Source: Elusimicrobiaceae bacterium (GTDB lineage: Bacteria; Elusimicrobiota; Elusimicrobia; Elusimicrobiales; Elusimicrobiaceae). From it: a stretch of 59,492 nucleotides of DNA. This document shows, piece after piece, positions 44,704 to 52,894 of this stretch (positions are counted from its first letter, which is position 1; each line of letters begins with the position of its first letter). The stretch is taken from assembly GCA_017961585.1 (NCBI GenBank), contig JAGCWX010000001.1, forward strand, positions 1-59,492, read 5' to 3'. The notes below the pieces were generated by a model. The model searched no databases, was not told the origin of the DNA, and saw only the letters and a program-made list of their open reading frames with translations. Made by a program: the position numbers and the translations under genes.

Positions 44704-45219
44704 TTATTTGTATTGATCCGACTTGGTGCCGCCGTAGTAGGAATAGCCCAAGTTGTGTTTGATAAGCTCTTGGGCTAAGTTTTGGCCTTTGCCGTTGGTT
44801 ACATCACACAGCAGGCGGAAGTATTTATCCCGCCCGCAGTTTGTAAGTGAAATGGGGGCTTGGCTTAAAAATTCTTGTGTGAAGGCCTTGGTCTGTTGGG
44901 CTAGTTTTTTCTCGCGCTCGGTTTCGCCCTTGATTTCGGGTGTGTCCACCCCCAGCACACGCACGGGTACTTTTTCGCAATATACAGCCAGCGAACAGTT
45001 TAAATTGATTTTAAATGTATCCCCGTCGTAAACGGAGGCAATGGATACGTTCTCAAAGCTGGCCGGCGTGGGGGAGTTTTCATCCTGCGTGCTGGGTTTG
45101 CCGTAGTGTTGCATAAAATACAAAATCACCGTGATGATGACCGATGCCCAAAACTTGATTTGTTTTTTGGAGTATTTTTTACCGGTCCTGCGGGGAGTGT
45201 ATTTTTTGCGATAAGTCAT
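44704..45219 (-). CDS. thermonuclease (SNase)-family protein
   Basis: 171 residues. A basic N-terminus and one membrane helix (FWASVIITVILYFMQHYG) precede the SNase OB-fold domain. SVYDGDTFKINL and VRVLGVDTPEIKGE give the Asp, Arg and Glu of the active site, and CGRDKYFRLLC the second Arg region. Two Cys pairs suggest an oxidising place, so it is probably anchored facing outward and cuts DNA or RNA for defence or feeding. The ATG at 45219 is one base after the kinase stop. The longer opening lies inside that gene. Confidence 0.85.
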   Translation of the reverse strand: MTYRKKYTPRRTGKKYSKKQIKFWASVIITVILYFMQHYGKPSTQDENSPTPASFENVSIASVYDGDTFKINLNCSLAVYCEKVPVRVLGVDTPEIKGETEREKKLAQQTKAFTQEFLSQAPISLTNCGRDKYFRLLCDVTNGKGQNLAQELIKHNLGYSYYGGTKSDQYK

Positions 45220-45220
45220 A

Positions 45221-46093
45221 CTACGGTACCCATAAGCGTAACGCGCCGGGGCGCACAGTAATTTCCAAACGGTGTTGGGTTTTGCGCGGTTCCCCGTCAA
45301 TATGATACAAAATTTCCCCGTCTGCTTCTATCAGCGCGTGCGTGGTGCGAACCGTTTGCACGGTGCCCAGCGGGGGCTCTTTACCCCAAAAGAAAAACGG
45401 CAGCACACTTGCCAGTTTTAGCTTGCAAACATCTTTGATTTCCACTCGGTCTAACTGTCCGTCAAACAGCGAAGCGTGCGGCGCCACAATAAAATGACTG
45501 CCGTATTGACGCCCGTTGGCAAACACTAAGCTAAGCGGCGCAAGCGTTTGGGTTTTGTTTTCTTGGGTGATACGCAGCGTTTGCGGCCGGTAAGAAAGCA
45601 GCGTTTGAGCCGCCACTTTGAAGTACGGCCACATCCCGCGCGAGCCGGTTTTGGCTTGCTCCATAAATTGCCACGCAATAACGGCCTCAATACCGACCCC
45701 GGCTAAATTGAGAAAAAGTTCCCCGTTGGCAAAACCTGCGTCACAAGGACGTGTAGATGCATTTTTGAGTTTATTAAGAGCGGTAGGTAGGGGGCCCATC
45801 AGCCCCAGCTCGCGTGCAAAACCGTTGCCGCTGCCGCGCGGCAAAATGCCTAGCGTGCATTGCGTGTCCACTAGCCCTTTGGCGGTTTCGTTGATTGTGC
45901 CGTCGCCTCCCATTGCTACGACGGTTTCAACCCCGTTTTGCGCGGCCTCTTGCGCCAAAGTAGTAGCGTGGCCGGGGCCTTGCGTTAAACAAATTTGCGC
46001 ACCGGGAAAAACGGCCAAAATTTGCGCTTTAAGAGCCGCTACATCAGCCGGTTTCTTGCCGCTAACAGGGTTGAGAATAAAACGGATGTTCAT
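45221..46093 (-). CDS. diacylglycerol/lipid kinase family protein
   Basis: 290 residues. The DAGK catalytic domain shows LNPVSGKK at the start, VAMGGDGTINETAKGL and LPRGSGNGFAREL, with the C-terminal beta-domain (HIDGEP) following. It belongs to the DgkB/YegS group that phosphorylates diacylglycerol or other lipids. It overlaps the two-helix membrane protein by 4 bp and the nuclease follows directly. Confidence 0.88.
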   Translation of the reverse strand: MNIRFILNPVSGKKPADVAALKAQILAVFPGAQICLTQGPGHATTLAQEAAQNGVETVVAMGGDGTINETAKGLVDTQCTLGILPRGSGNGFARELGLMGPLPTALNKLKNASTRPCDAGFANGELFLNLAGVGIEAVIAWQFMEQAKTGSRGMWPYFKVAAQTLLSYRPQTLRITQENKTQTLAPLSLVFANGRQYGSHFIVAPHASLFDGQLDRVEIKDVCKLKLASVLPFFFWGKEPPLGTVQTVRTTHALIEADGEILYHIDGEPRKTQHRLEITVRPGALRLWVP

Positions 46094-46434
46094 AGTTTTC
46101 GCAAATCACTTTGAGCCGGAATTTGTGCCGCCGCGTGTAAGGCATCATAAATGCGTTCGTTCTTAAGTAGCGACGCGCCCACACGCGCCAGGACTCCGCC
46201 CGTAAACACCAAAAATACCATAAAGAATGAAAACAAAATCAAGTTCGCCAAGGTATTGACCGAGCTGGTCGGTAGCGGGATAGTACCGTACGGGGTTTGA
46301 AAAGAGGTGCCTACCAAAGTGACAATAGACGGCTGTGTGCTGTGCACCACAAACACTTTGTACATCCCAAGCAGTGCAAATAAAATCAGTAAAAGCCCAA
46401 TACAAAGTAGTAGGTAGCTAAAAATTTTATGCAT
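46090..46434 (-). CDS. small two-helix membrane protein
   Basis: 114 residues with helices at about 5-26 (YLLLCIGLLLILFALLGMY) and 62-85 (NLILFSFFMVFLVFTGGVLA). Between them lies a 30-residue loop with a Pro/Thr-rich stretch. I recognise no family. Its stop overlaps the lipid kinase start by 4 bp, so it may help hold that enzyme at the membrane, but this is inference. Confidence 0.6.
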   Translation of the reverse strand: MHKIFSYLLLCIGLLLILFALLGMYKVFVVHSTQPSIVTLVGTSFQTPYGTIPLPTSSVNTLANLILFSFFMVFLVFTGGVLARVGASLLKNERIYDALHAAAQIPAQSDLRKL

Positions 46435-46496
46435 AGTATAACCCCGCGTAGAATGGTATAATTTATATTATACCTATTTTACAGCGAGACTTTTTT

Positions 46497-49103
46497 ATGA
46501 AAACCAGTACGCAAATCCGCAACGGATACTTAGACTTTTTTCAATCCAAAGGGCTGCCGGTATTGCCGTCCAGCTCTCTGATCCCACATAACGACCCGAC
46601 CCTGCTGTTTACCTCGGCCGGGATGGTGCAATTTAAAGCCAATTTTTTAGGCATTGATAATTCGCTTAAAAATGCGGCTACCTGCCAAAAATGCGTGCGC
46701 ACTACCGATATTGACAGCGTTGGTTTTACCGAGCGGCACCTGACGTTTTTTGAAATGCTGGGAAATTTTTCGTTTGGGGATTACTTTAAAAAAGAAGCCA
46801 TCGCTTGGGCGTGGGAATATTTAACCAAAGTACTGGGATTGCCCGCCGATAAATTGTACGTCAGTATTTACAAAGGCGGCATTGCTCCGCGCGATGAAGA
46901 GGCCTATAAAATTTGGGAACAGTTTGTACCCAAAGACCATATTTTTGAACTGGGCGAAGCCGATAACTTTTGGACTATGGGCCCCACCGGGCCGTGTGGG
47001 CCGTGCTCGGAAATTTATTACGATTTTGGCGACCGCGGGTGCAAAAATCCGCATTGCGATATCACGTGCGATTGCGGACGCTTTGTGGAAATTTGGAACA
47101 TCGTGTTTGAAAGTTACAACCGCCAAGAGGACGGCACGTTGGCCGCTTTGCCGCACAATAACATTGATACCGGCATGGGGCTGGAACGTTTGTGCATGGC
47201 GATGCAAAACGCCAAAAACGTGTTTGAAACGGATTTATTCACTCCGTTGACCACCAAAGCCAAAGCGGATTTAAAAATCAAAGGTACCAGCCGCGAAGAA
47301 GTAGCCGCTTTGCGTATCATTGCCGACCACGCTCGCAGCTCCAGCTTTTTGATTGCCGAAGGGATTTTGCCTTCTAACGAAGGGCGCGGATACATCCTGC
47401 GCCGCTTGATCCGCCGCGCCGTGCGCTATGCTAAATTGATGGGGAACGATAAGCCCTATCTTTACACGTTGGTGCCGGTGGTGCAACAAATTTTTGCCGG
47501 ATTGTATCCGGAAATTGACAAGAACGCCGCGCACATCCAAGACGTGCTTAAACAAGAAGAAAAAGCGTTTCTGAAAACGTTGGTTACCGGCGAAGAAAAA
47601 CTGGCCGAACTCTTAGCCAGCGGCACTAAAGTGCTTAGCGGCGAAAATGCTTTTCACCTGCACGAAACGTATGGATTCCCGTTGGAACTGACCAAAGAAA
47701 TTGCCTTGGCTAAAGGCGTAACTATTGACGAAGAAGGTTACAAAAAAGCCAAACAAGCCGCGCAAGATAAAAGCCGTTCGTACGCGGATGAATTTAGCAA
47801 AGGCAAAGTAATTGTCATGCAAAAGTTGGAAAATTCTCTGCCGGCTACGCAATTTGTAGGGTATGAAACGTTGACCCAAAACGCAAACGTGTTGGCTTTG
47901 CTCAATGAACAATTTGAGACGGTTGAAAAATTAAACGGCAGCGGTTTTGCCGTGTTTGACACGACTCCGTTTTATGCCGAATCCGGCGGCCAAGTGGGCG
48001 ACCGGGGCATCATTTTACAAGGCGGTAACGAAATCGCCCAAGTAAATGATGTGCAAAAACCGTTGGGCAAAATTTTCTTGCACTATGTGGAAGGTTCGCT
48101 AAAAGTAGGGCAAGCGGTTACCTTGCAAGTAAATGCCGATTTGCGCAAACGCTGCATGGCCAACCACAGCGCCATTCACTTGATTAACGCCGCGCTGCGC
48201 CAAGTGTTTGGGCCGACGGTACATCAAAGCGGGTCTTATGTATCCCCGCAGCGTTTCCGTTTTGACTACACGCTTTCCAAAACTCCCAAGGCCGAAGAAT
48301 TGGAACGGGCCTGGACCATTGCCAACAAGGCCGCGCAAGACGCTTTGCCGGTTACGTGTCAAACCCGTCCGCTGGCGGATGCCGACAAGCTGGGCGCGGT
48401 GACCCTTTTGGGTGAAACGTATGCCGACCCGGCACGCTTTGTGCTAATGGGGGGCAGTTTTGAACATCCGGAAAATAAATACAGTTTAGAGCTCTGCGCG
48501 GGCACTCACGTAAAAAACACGGCAGATGTCATCACCGTAATGGTGCTTAAAGAAGGGTCTGTGTCTGCCGGGGTGCGGCGCATTGAAGGCGTGGCCGGAT
48601 ATGCCGCGCTGGATTATTTGAAAGAGGTCAATAAGCAGGCCGAAGCGTTGGCCGCGCGGCTGGTGGTTCCCGCCAAGGACGTATTTGTGCGTGTGAATAC
48701 CATTATGGATGAGCTCAAAGATGTTAAAAAACGCTACGAAGATTTCCGCCAAAAAACCTTAGCCGCGGGCGGCGTGAACGAAATGAGCTTGACGCTTAAA
48801 AACGGGACCACCGTTATTTTGCGCAAAGCCGATGACGCCCAACCCAAGGAGCTGCGCAACATTGCCGATACGCTGGCACAAAAACAAAAACAGGCGTTGG
48901 TGATTGTTACGTGCGACCACGAAGGAAAACGTGCGTTTGTAGTCAAAATGGCGGGCAAATTGCCCCATACCGACGCAGTAACCTTTGCCAAGCAATTGGC
49001 CGAAGGTATCAACGGACGCGCCGGCGGTCGGCCGGACTTTGCCCAAGGCGGCGGCGAAGCCAAAGAGCCCATGGAAAAATTGTTGGGCGCGTTGACTGCG
49101 TAA
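46497..49103 (+). CDS. alaS: alanyl-tRNA synthetase
   Basis: 868 residues. The class II catalytic domain (LFTSAGMVQFK, ERHLTFFEMLGNFSFGDY) is followed by the tRNA-binding region and the editing domain with HSAIH and CAGTH metal ligands, then the DHHA1 C-Ala domain ending GGRPDFAQGG. It charges tRNA-Ala, a copy of which (GGC) is at 30.3 kb. A TATAAT lies about 40 bp upstream. Confidence 0.97.
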   Translation: MKTSTQIRNGYLDFFQSKGLPVLPSSSLIPHNDPTLLFTSAGMVQFKANFLGIDNSLKNAATCQKCVRTTDIDSVGFTERHLTFFEMLGNFSFGDYFKKEAIAWAWEYLTKVLGLPADKLYVSIYKGGIAPRDEEAYKIWEQFVPKDHIFELGEADNFWTMGPTGPCGPCSEIYYDFGDRGCKNPHCDITCDCGRFVEIWNIVFESYNRQEDGTLAALPHNNIDTGMGLERLCMAMQNAKNVFETDLFTPLTTKAKADLKIKGTSREEVAALRIIADHARSSSFLIAEGILPSNEGRGYILRRLIRRAVRYAKLMGNDKPYLYTLVPVVQQIFAGLYPEIDKNAAHIQDVLKQEEKAFLKTLVTGEEKLAELLASGTKVLSGENAFHLHETYGFPLELTKEIALAKGVTIDEEGYKKAKQAAQDKSRSYADEFSKGKVIVMQKLENSLPATQFVGYETLTQNANVLALLNEQFETVEKLNGSGFAVFDTTPFYAESGGQVGDRGIILQGGNEIAQVNDVQKPLGKIFLHYVEGSLKVGQAVTLQVNADLRKRCMANHSAIHLINAALRQVFGPTVHQSGSYVSPQRFRFDYTLSKTPKAEELERAWTIANKAAQDALPVTCQTRPLADADKLGAVTLLGETYADPARFVLMGGSFEHPENKYSLELCAGTHVKNTADVITVMVLKEGSVSAGVRRIEGVAGYAALDYLKEVNKQAEALAARLVVPAKDVFVRVNTIMDELKDVKKRYEDFRQKTLAAGGVNEMSLTLKNGTTVILRKADDAQPKELRNIADTLAQKQKQALVIVTCDHEGKRAFVVKMAGKLPHTDAVTFAKQLAEGINGRAGGRPDFAQGGGEAKEPMEKLLGALTA

Positions 49104-49125
49104 ATTCTTCCATTCAAATAAAAAT

Positions 49126-49158
49126 AGTGGGTGAGGGAAATTCCTCACCCACTCTTGT
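49126..49158 (+). terminator. terminator of alaS
   Basis: AGTGGGTGAGG (49126-49136) and CCTCACCCACT (49143-49153), an 11-bp stem, with a short T-poor tail. Confidence 0.75.
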
Positions 49159-49161
49159 TAT

Positions 49162-49197
49162 AAAAAAACTCCGACGGGACCAAAGGTACCGCCGGAG
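49162..49197 (-). terminator. terminator of tRNA-His
   Basis: CTCCG-CGG arms (49169-49177 and 49189-49197), followed on the minus strand by seven T. Confidence 0.85.
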
Positions 49198-49205
49198 AAA
49201 TCGCC

Positions 49206-49283
49206 TGGGGTGGATGACGAGATTTGAACCCGCGACCTCCGGTTCCACAGACCGGCGCTCTAACCAGCTGAGCTACATCCACC
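49206..49283 (-). tRNA. tRNA-His (GTG)
   Basis: 78 nt including the extra G at position -1 opposite C73, as expected for tRNA-His. Anticodon stem CCGGT/ACCGG, loop CTGTGGA, anticodon GTG. CCA is encoded. Unlike the other three tRNA genes here, neither end is duplicated. Confidence 0.95.
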
Positions 49284-49401
49284 ATAAAATGGAATTACAC
49301 AACCCGACAATCTTATCGGGCCGCTGGTCGGCCCACATAAATTGTGTCTTTCTTCTATTTTAACAAATTAGGAAGGGTTGTGCAAACCCATCAACGTCCG
49401 T

Positions 49402-50361
49402 TTACGCTTCTGGTTTAGACAAGTGTTCTTTGAGTGCGGGCCATACGTGCCATATATAGCACCCCAGTAAAAACGCTGCCAAAGCAATCAGTAAACATAA
49501 TACGGGCAACAGCGTAACAAAGCTTTGCGTTACCTGGATGACAAATTTCTCCGGTACGACGCAAATAATATACCAGTCGTTAATGTTGATAGGTTGATAA
49601 CTGACATATAGTGTGCCGCGTTGTTTGGAGTGGTATTTTACGATCCCGCTTTTACGTGCGGAAAAGTCTTTTAACACTTGGTCGCGTAGTTTATGGTCAG
49701 GATCGTCCGGTGTGTCAAAGATATTATACAGCCCGCTTACTGCGTTTTTGTGGAAGGATTCCACAACTTTATCTCCATCTGCTTCCACCAACAGCGAGTA
49801 TCCATTCCCGCCGAAGGCCTGCATGTCTAACGTTTTGGCAAACTCTAGCGTATAGTGCGTTCCCGCTAAGACGCCAATCACTTTATCGCGATACCATATT
49901 GGCACCATTTCTACTAAAATAGAAGTTCCGTCTACTAAATCCGTTTCACGGGAAGAAATTCCGGCAGTGCCTTTCAAGGTCCGGTTAAAATTCTTTCCTT
50001 TTGATAAATCTAATGTTTTTCCGTTGTCTAATTGAGCAGTACCGTCGGGACGTATAAATTCCATATTCTTAAAGTGATTTTGTTTGCGTTCTACTTGCAA
50101 TAATTCCAACAATTCTTCTTCATTAGCATCCGGTAAGACTGCTATAGAAGAAGCAATGGCGGATAGCAAATTGAGATCTTCCGTTACTTGCATTTCAATT
50201 TGTTTAGCATCCTGGGCGGCAAATTCTTGCAGGGCCATAAAAGTTTCTTTTTCCAATGCCCTGGTTAAGTGATTAACGTACAGAGCAATAGCTATAGATA
50301 CCAGTGCTGTACAGGCCAGTAGCACACATACAAATTGCACAAACGAAAAAGACTTTTTCAT
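49402..50361 (-). CDS. orphan dCache-type sensor protein without output domain
   Basis: 319 residues. One membrane helix at 7-27, a periplasmic double-Cache region of about 240 residues (GIFRPDG-like block here FIRPDGTAQLDNG, then VLVEMVPIW, IGVLAGTHYTLEF), and a second helix (LLPVLCLLIALAAFLLGCYIW). Only about 18 residues lie after it, so there is no HAMP, kinase, GGDEF or methyl-accepting part. Such domains bind amino acids or organic acids. It starts 1 bp after sdaA, with AAAGGAGAA inside the sdaA end, so a link to serine is a fair guess. Confidence 0.8.
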   Translation of the reverse strand: MKKSFSFVQFVCVLLACTALVSIAIALYVNHLTRALEKETFMALQEFAAQDAKQIEMQVTEDLNLLSAIASSIAVLPDANEEELLELLQVERKQNHFKNMEFIRPDGTAQLDNGKTLDLSKGKNFNRTLKGTAGISSRETDLVDGTSILVEMVPIWYRDKVIGVLAGTHYTLEFAKTLDMQAFGGNGYSLLVEADGDKVVESFHKNAVSGLYNIFDTPDDPDHKLRDQVLKDFSARKSGIVKYHSKQRGTLYVSYQPININDWYIICVVPEKFVIQVTQSFVTLLPVLCLLIALAAFLLGCYIWHVWPALKEHLSKPEA

Positions 50362-50362
50362 G

Positions 50363-51631
50363 TTATTCTCCTTTGTTTTTTGAAGGACGTCGCAAACGAG
50401 GTAAATGCGGACGTTTTTTAAGACGTAATAAGTTCTTCTTGAAAAAATGAGCCAAGCCCCCTTTGGCGGTTTCGCGATATTTTTGCTTCATATCCCGGCC
50501 GGTTTGCATCATGGTGGCTAATACATCGTCATAAGAAATACGATGCTCCCCGTCGGAGATAAGAGCATATGTGGCACAATCTAACGCGCGTGAAGCAGCC
50601 AGTGCGTTGCGCTCTATGCAAGGGATTTGTACCAATCCATCCACCGGGTCGCACGTGAGCCCCAGATGGTGCTCTAGCCCCATTTCAGCGGCGTAAGCGA
50701 TACGGCGATTGTCGCCCCCTTCCAGCTGGCACGCAGCGGCCGAGGCCATCGCACAAGCTACGCCAATTTCGCCCTGGCACCCTACTTCCGCGCCGGAAAT
50801 AGAGGCATTGGTTTTGGCCAAATTGCCAAAGAGCCCGGCGGTACCCAACGCGTGAATAATGGTGATGTCTTCAAAACCGTAAATCTCTTTAATCTGCCGG
50901 CAAACCGACGGTACCACCCCGCACGAACCGCACGTAGGCGCGGTAACGACTTGGCCGCCGGAAGCGTTTTCCTCGGCGCAGGCCAAGGCGTACGCAAATA
51001 AATTGTTCATGCGGCGCAAGTATTGGGGGGATTGCTCGGCATTGTGTAAATAGCGACGGGCTTTGCGCTCTAAATTAAGCGAGCCGGGCAACACGCCGCG
51101 CTTATCCAAGCCGCTAATCATAGTTTGTTGCATGGTTTGCCAAACAGTGGCTAAATACTCCCAAATTTGCGGGCCTTCGCACTCTTCTACATATTCCCAC
51201 AGCATCATACGGTTGCGGGCGGTGTAGATTAAAATTTGCGCCATGGAATTGTGCGGATAAACCGACGGTTCGGGCGAAGGAGTGTGGCGATCGTCGCGGA
51301 TTTCGCCCCCGCCTACGCTGTAAACGGTTTGTTCACCCAGCGGGTGACCGGCTTTATCAAGGGCTTCTAATTTTAGGGCATTGGGGTGCGCGGGCAAAAA
51401 GACCGTAGGTTCCCACAGCACCGTTACCGGGCGCGGTTCAAAACCGGTTTTGACGGCAAAATCGGTCAAGTGCCCTTTGCCAGTGGCCGCCAGCGAACCA
51501 TACAGCGTTACGCGAAAGGAAACCGCTTGCGGATATTGCGCGGAAAATTCTTCCGCCGCTTTGCGCGGCCCCATGGTGTGGCTACTGGAAGGACCCATCC
51601 CAATTTTGTAAAGTAGTTTGAGTGATTGCAT
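50363..51631 (-). CDS. sdaA: L-serine dehydratase, single-chain Fe-S type
   Basis: 422 residues. The beta-like N-terminal part begins YKIGMGPSSSHTMGPRKAA. The alpha-like part has the Fe-S Cys block TAPTCGSCGVVPSVC, EVGCQGEIGVACAMA and a Cys in CDPVDGLVQIPCIERN. It turns L-serine into pyruvate and ammonia, feeding fermentation. The Fe-S cluster may come through the NifU-like protein at 3.6 kb. It is transcribed divergently from mntP. Confidence 0.93.
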   Translation of the reverse strand: MQSLKLLYKIGMGPSSSHTMGPRKAAEEFSAQYPQAVSFRVTLYGSLAATGKGHLTDFAVKTGFEPRPVTVLWEPTVFLPAHPNALKLEALDKAGHPLGEQTVYSVGGGEIRDDRHTPSPEPSVYPHNSMAQILIYTARNRMMLWEYVEECEGPQIWEYLATVWQTMQQTMISGLDKRGVLPGSLNLERKARRYLHNAEQSPQYLRRMNNLFAYALACAEENASGGQVVTAPTCGSCGVVPSVCRQIKEIYGFEDITIIHALGTAGLFGNLAKTNASISGAEVGCQGEIGVACAMASAAACQLEGGDNRRIAYAAEMGLEHHLGLTCDPVDGLVQIPCIERNALAASRALDCATYALISDGEHRISYDDVLATMMQTGRDMKQKYRETAKGGLAHFFKKNLLRLKKRPHLPRLRRPSKNKGE

Positions 51632-51633
51632 AA

Positions 51634-51663
51634 TTGCCCTCTATTTAAAAATGGTATCATAAT
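51634..51663 (+). promoter_or_regulatory. promoter placing +1 at the start codon of mntP
   Basis: TTGCCC (51634-51639), 18 bp, CATAAT (51658-51663), then TTTAGT and the ATG at 51670. There is no room for a leader, so no manganese riboswitch can be present. Confidence 0.55.
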
Positions 51664-51669
51664 TTTAGT

Positions 51670-52230
51670 ATGAATATCTTATCTTCTTTTTTAGTGGCAC
51701 TTGGGCTGTCTATGGATAACCTGGCGGTTACCGTGTCTGCCGGATGTGCTCAATGCAAAGATCACGCCGCGCTACGCTGGCAAATCAGTTTACTTTTTGC
51801 GTTGGCGCATTTTGTGATGTTTTCAGCCGGGTTTAAAGGGGGCGAACTTTTACACACCGGGCGTGCGGCCGGGGCGTGGATCTCGTTTTTGATTTTACTG
51901 TTGATTGGGCTGCACATGATTAAGAATGCGTTCTCGCCACAAACAGGAGCGACGGCGGGGCTTTTTGATTCCCTGCGTACGCAAGTGGCTTTAGCGGTAG
52001 CCACCAGCATGGATGCCTTGTTTGCCGGGGCCGGGTTGGCGCTCTCGCACTTGCCGTTTTTACAGACGGTATTGTTTTTAACCGCGTGTGTGTTAATTAC
52101 CAGTTTTTTTGGGTTTAAAGCCGGACATTTGCTAGGCCGCAAATTTGGCACCGGGGTGGAAATTTCCGGTGGGGTGGTGCTGATGCTAGTAGGCGTAAAG
52201 GTATTGCTAGAAGGGCTTGGCATTTGGTAG
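51670..52230 (+). CDS. mntP: manganese efflux pump MntP
   Basis: 186 residues, six helices in two related halves. Half one has LGLSMDNLAVTVSAG and half two ATSMDALFAGAGLA, both keeping the membrane Asp needed for Mn export in the family. The ATG has no Shine-Dalgarno site, which fits the promoter layout. A second MntP-like gene follows 30 bp later. Confidence 0.85.
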   Translation: MNILSSFLVALGLSMDNLAVTVSAGCAQCKDHAALRWQISLLFALAHFVMFSAGFKGGELLHTGRAAGAWISFLILLLIGLHMIKNAFSPQTGATAGLFDSLRTQVALAVATSMDALFAGAGLALSHLPFLQTVLFLTACVLITSFFGFKAGHLLGRKFGTGVEISGGVVLMLVGVKVLLEGLGIW

Positions 52231-52260
52231 AATGACGGTATCTTACACGAAGGAGTGAGT

Positions 52261-52827
52261 ATGGGCATTATTGCAGTAATCATTACGTTTGTATGTATTT
52301 GTGTGGACAATTTGGTCAGCGCCAATATGTCCGCCCTGAAATTAACGAAGGAAAATAAAAGTATTTTCTCCGTTAAAATAGCTTTATTTTTTACCGCGGC
52401 CAACGTGATATTGTTTACGCTGGGCTACTTGGTAAGCATTTTCTTTTTCCACAATTGGGTCTACTTTGCCCACAACTGGGTGGCCTTTGCGTTCTTCCTG
52501 CTCTTGGGGATCAAGCTTATGTTGGAATCTATTGAAAAATCCCCCAGCTTTGGCGATGCCGACGCCGGCGACTTGTGGAAACTCATCAAAGTTTCTACCA
52601 TCATTGGGCTCAACGGCTTTTTGGTAGGTTACGCCCTGGAAACGGTAAACCGCGGGTTCTTCCCGGATGTGTTGTTCTTGCTGGTGATTACGTTTGTAAT
52701 GACCATTTTGGGCGCACACTTGGGCGGCAGCTCCGCGCAGGAATACCGGCGCTTGCTAAGTAAACGCTTGGAATTGGTAGCCGGGATTATTCTGATCATT
52801 ATGGCTATTCGGTTCATTATCATTTAG
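52261..52827 (+). CDS. MntP-like membrane protein, second copy
   Basis: 188 residues with six helices. The first Asp motif is kept (CICVDNLVSANMSA), but in the second half the Asp is replaced (TIIGLNGFLVGYALE). A polar loop EKSPSFGDADAGD follows helix 3. It is either a diverged MntP with a different ion or the partner of the gene upstream. The ATG at 52261 is chosen because AAGGAG ends five bases before it; the GTG at 52255 would be too close. Confidence 0.72.
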   Translation: MGIIAVIITFVCICVDNLVSANMSALKLTKENKSIFSVKIALFFTAANVILFTLGYLVSIFFFHNWVYFAHNWVAFAFFLLLGIKLMLESIEKSPSFGDADAGDLWKLIKVSTIIGLNGFLVGYALETVNRGFFPDVLFLLVITFVMTILGAHLGGSSAQEYRRLLSKRLELVAGIILIIMAIRFIII

Positions 52828-52847
52828 TTTGGTTTTGAGTTGAAAAG

Positions 52848-52881
52848 AAAAATCCCCCGGTATTGGCCGGGGGATTTTTTT
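52848..52881. terminator. bidirectional terminator
   Basis: AAATCCCCCGG/CCGGGGGATTT stem with A and T runs, between convergent genes. Confidence 0.92.
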
Positions 52882-52894
52882 GCGATATTTAAAA

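Noticed and set aside
51632-51669. Manganese riboswitch upstream of mntP
   Set aside because: Only 38 bp separate the divergent genes and the promoter reaches to six bases before the ATG, so there is no room.
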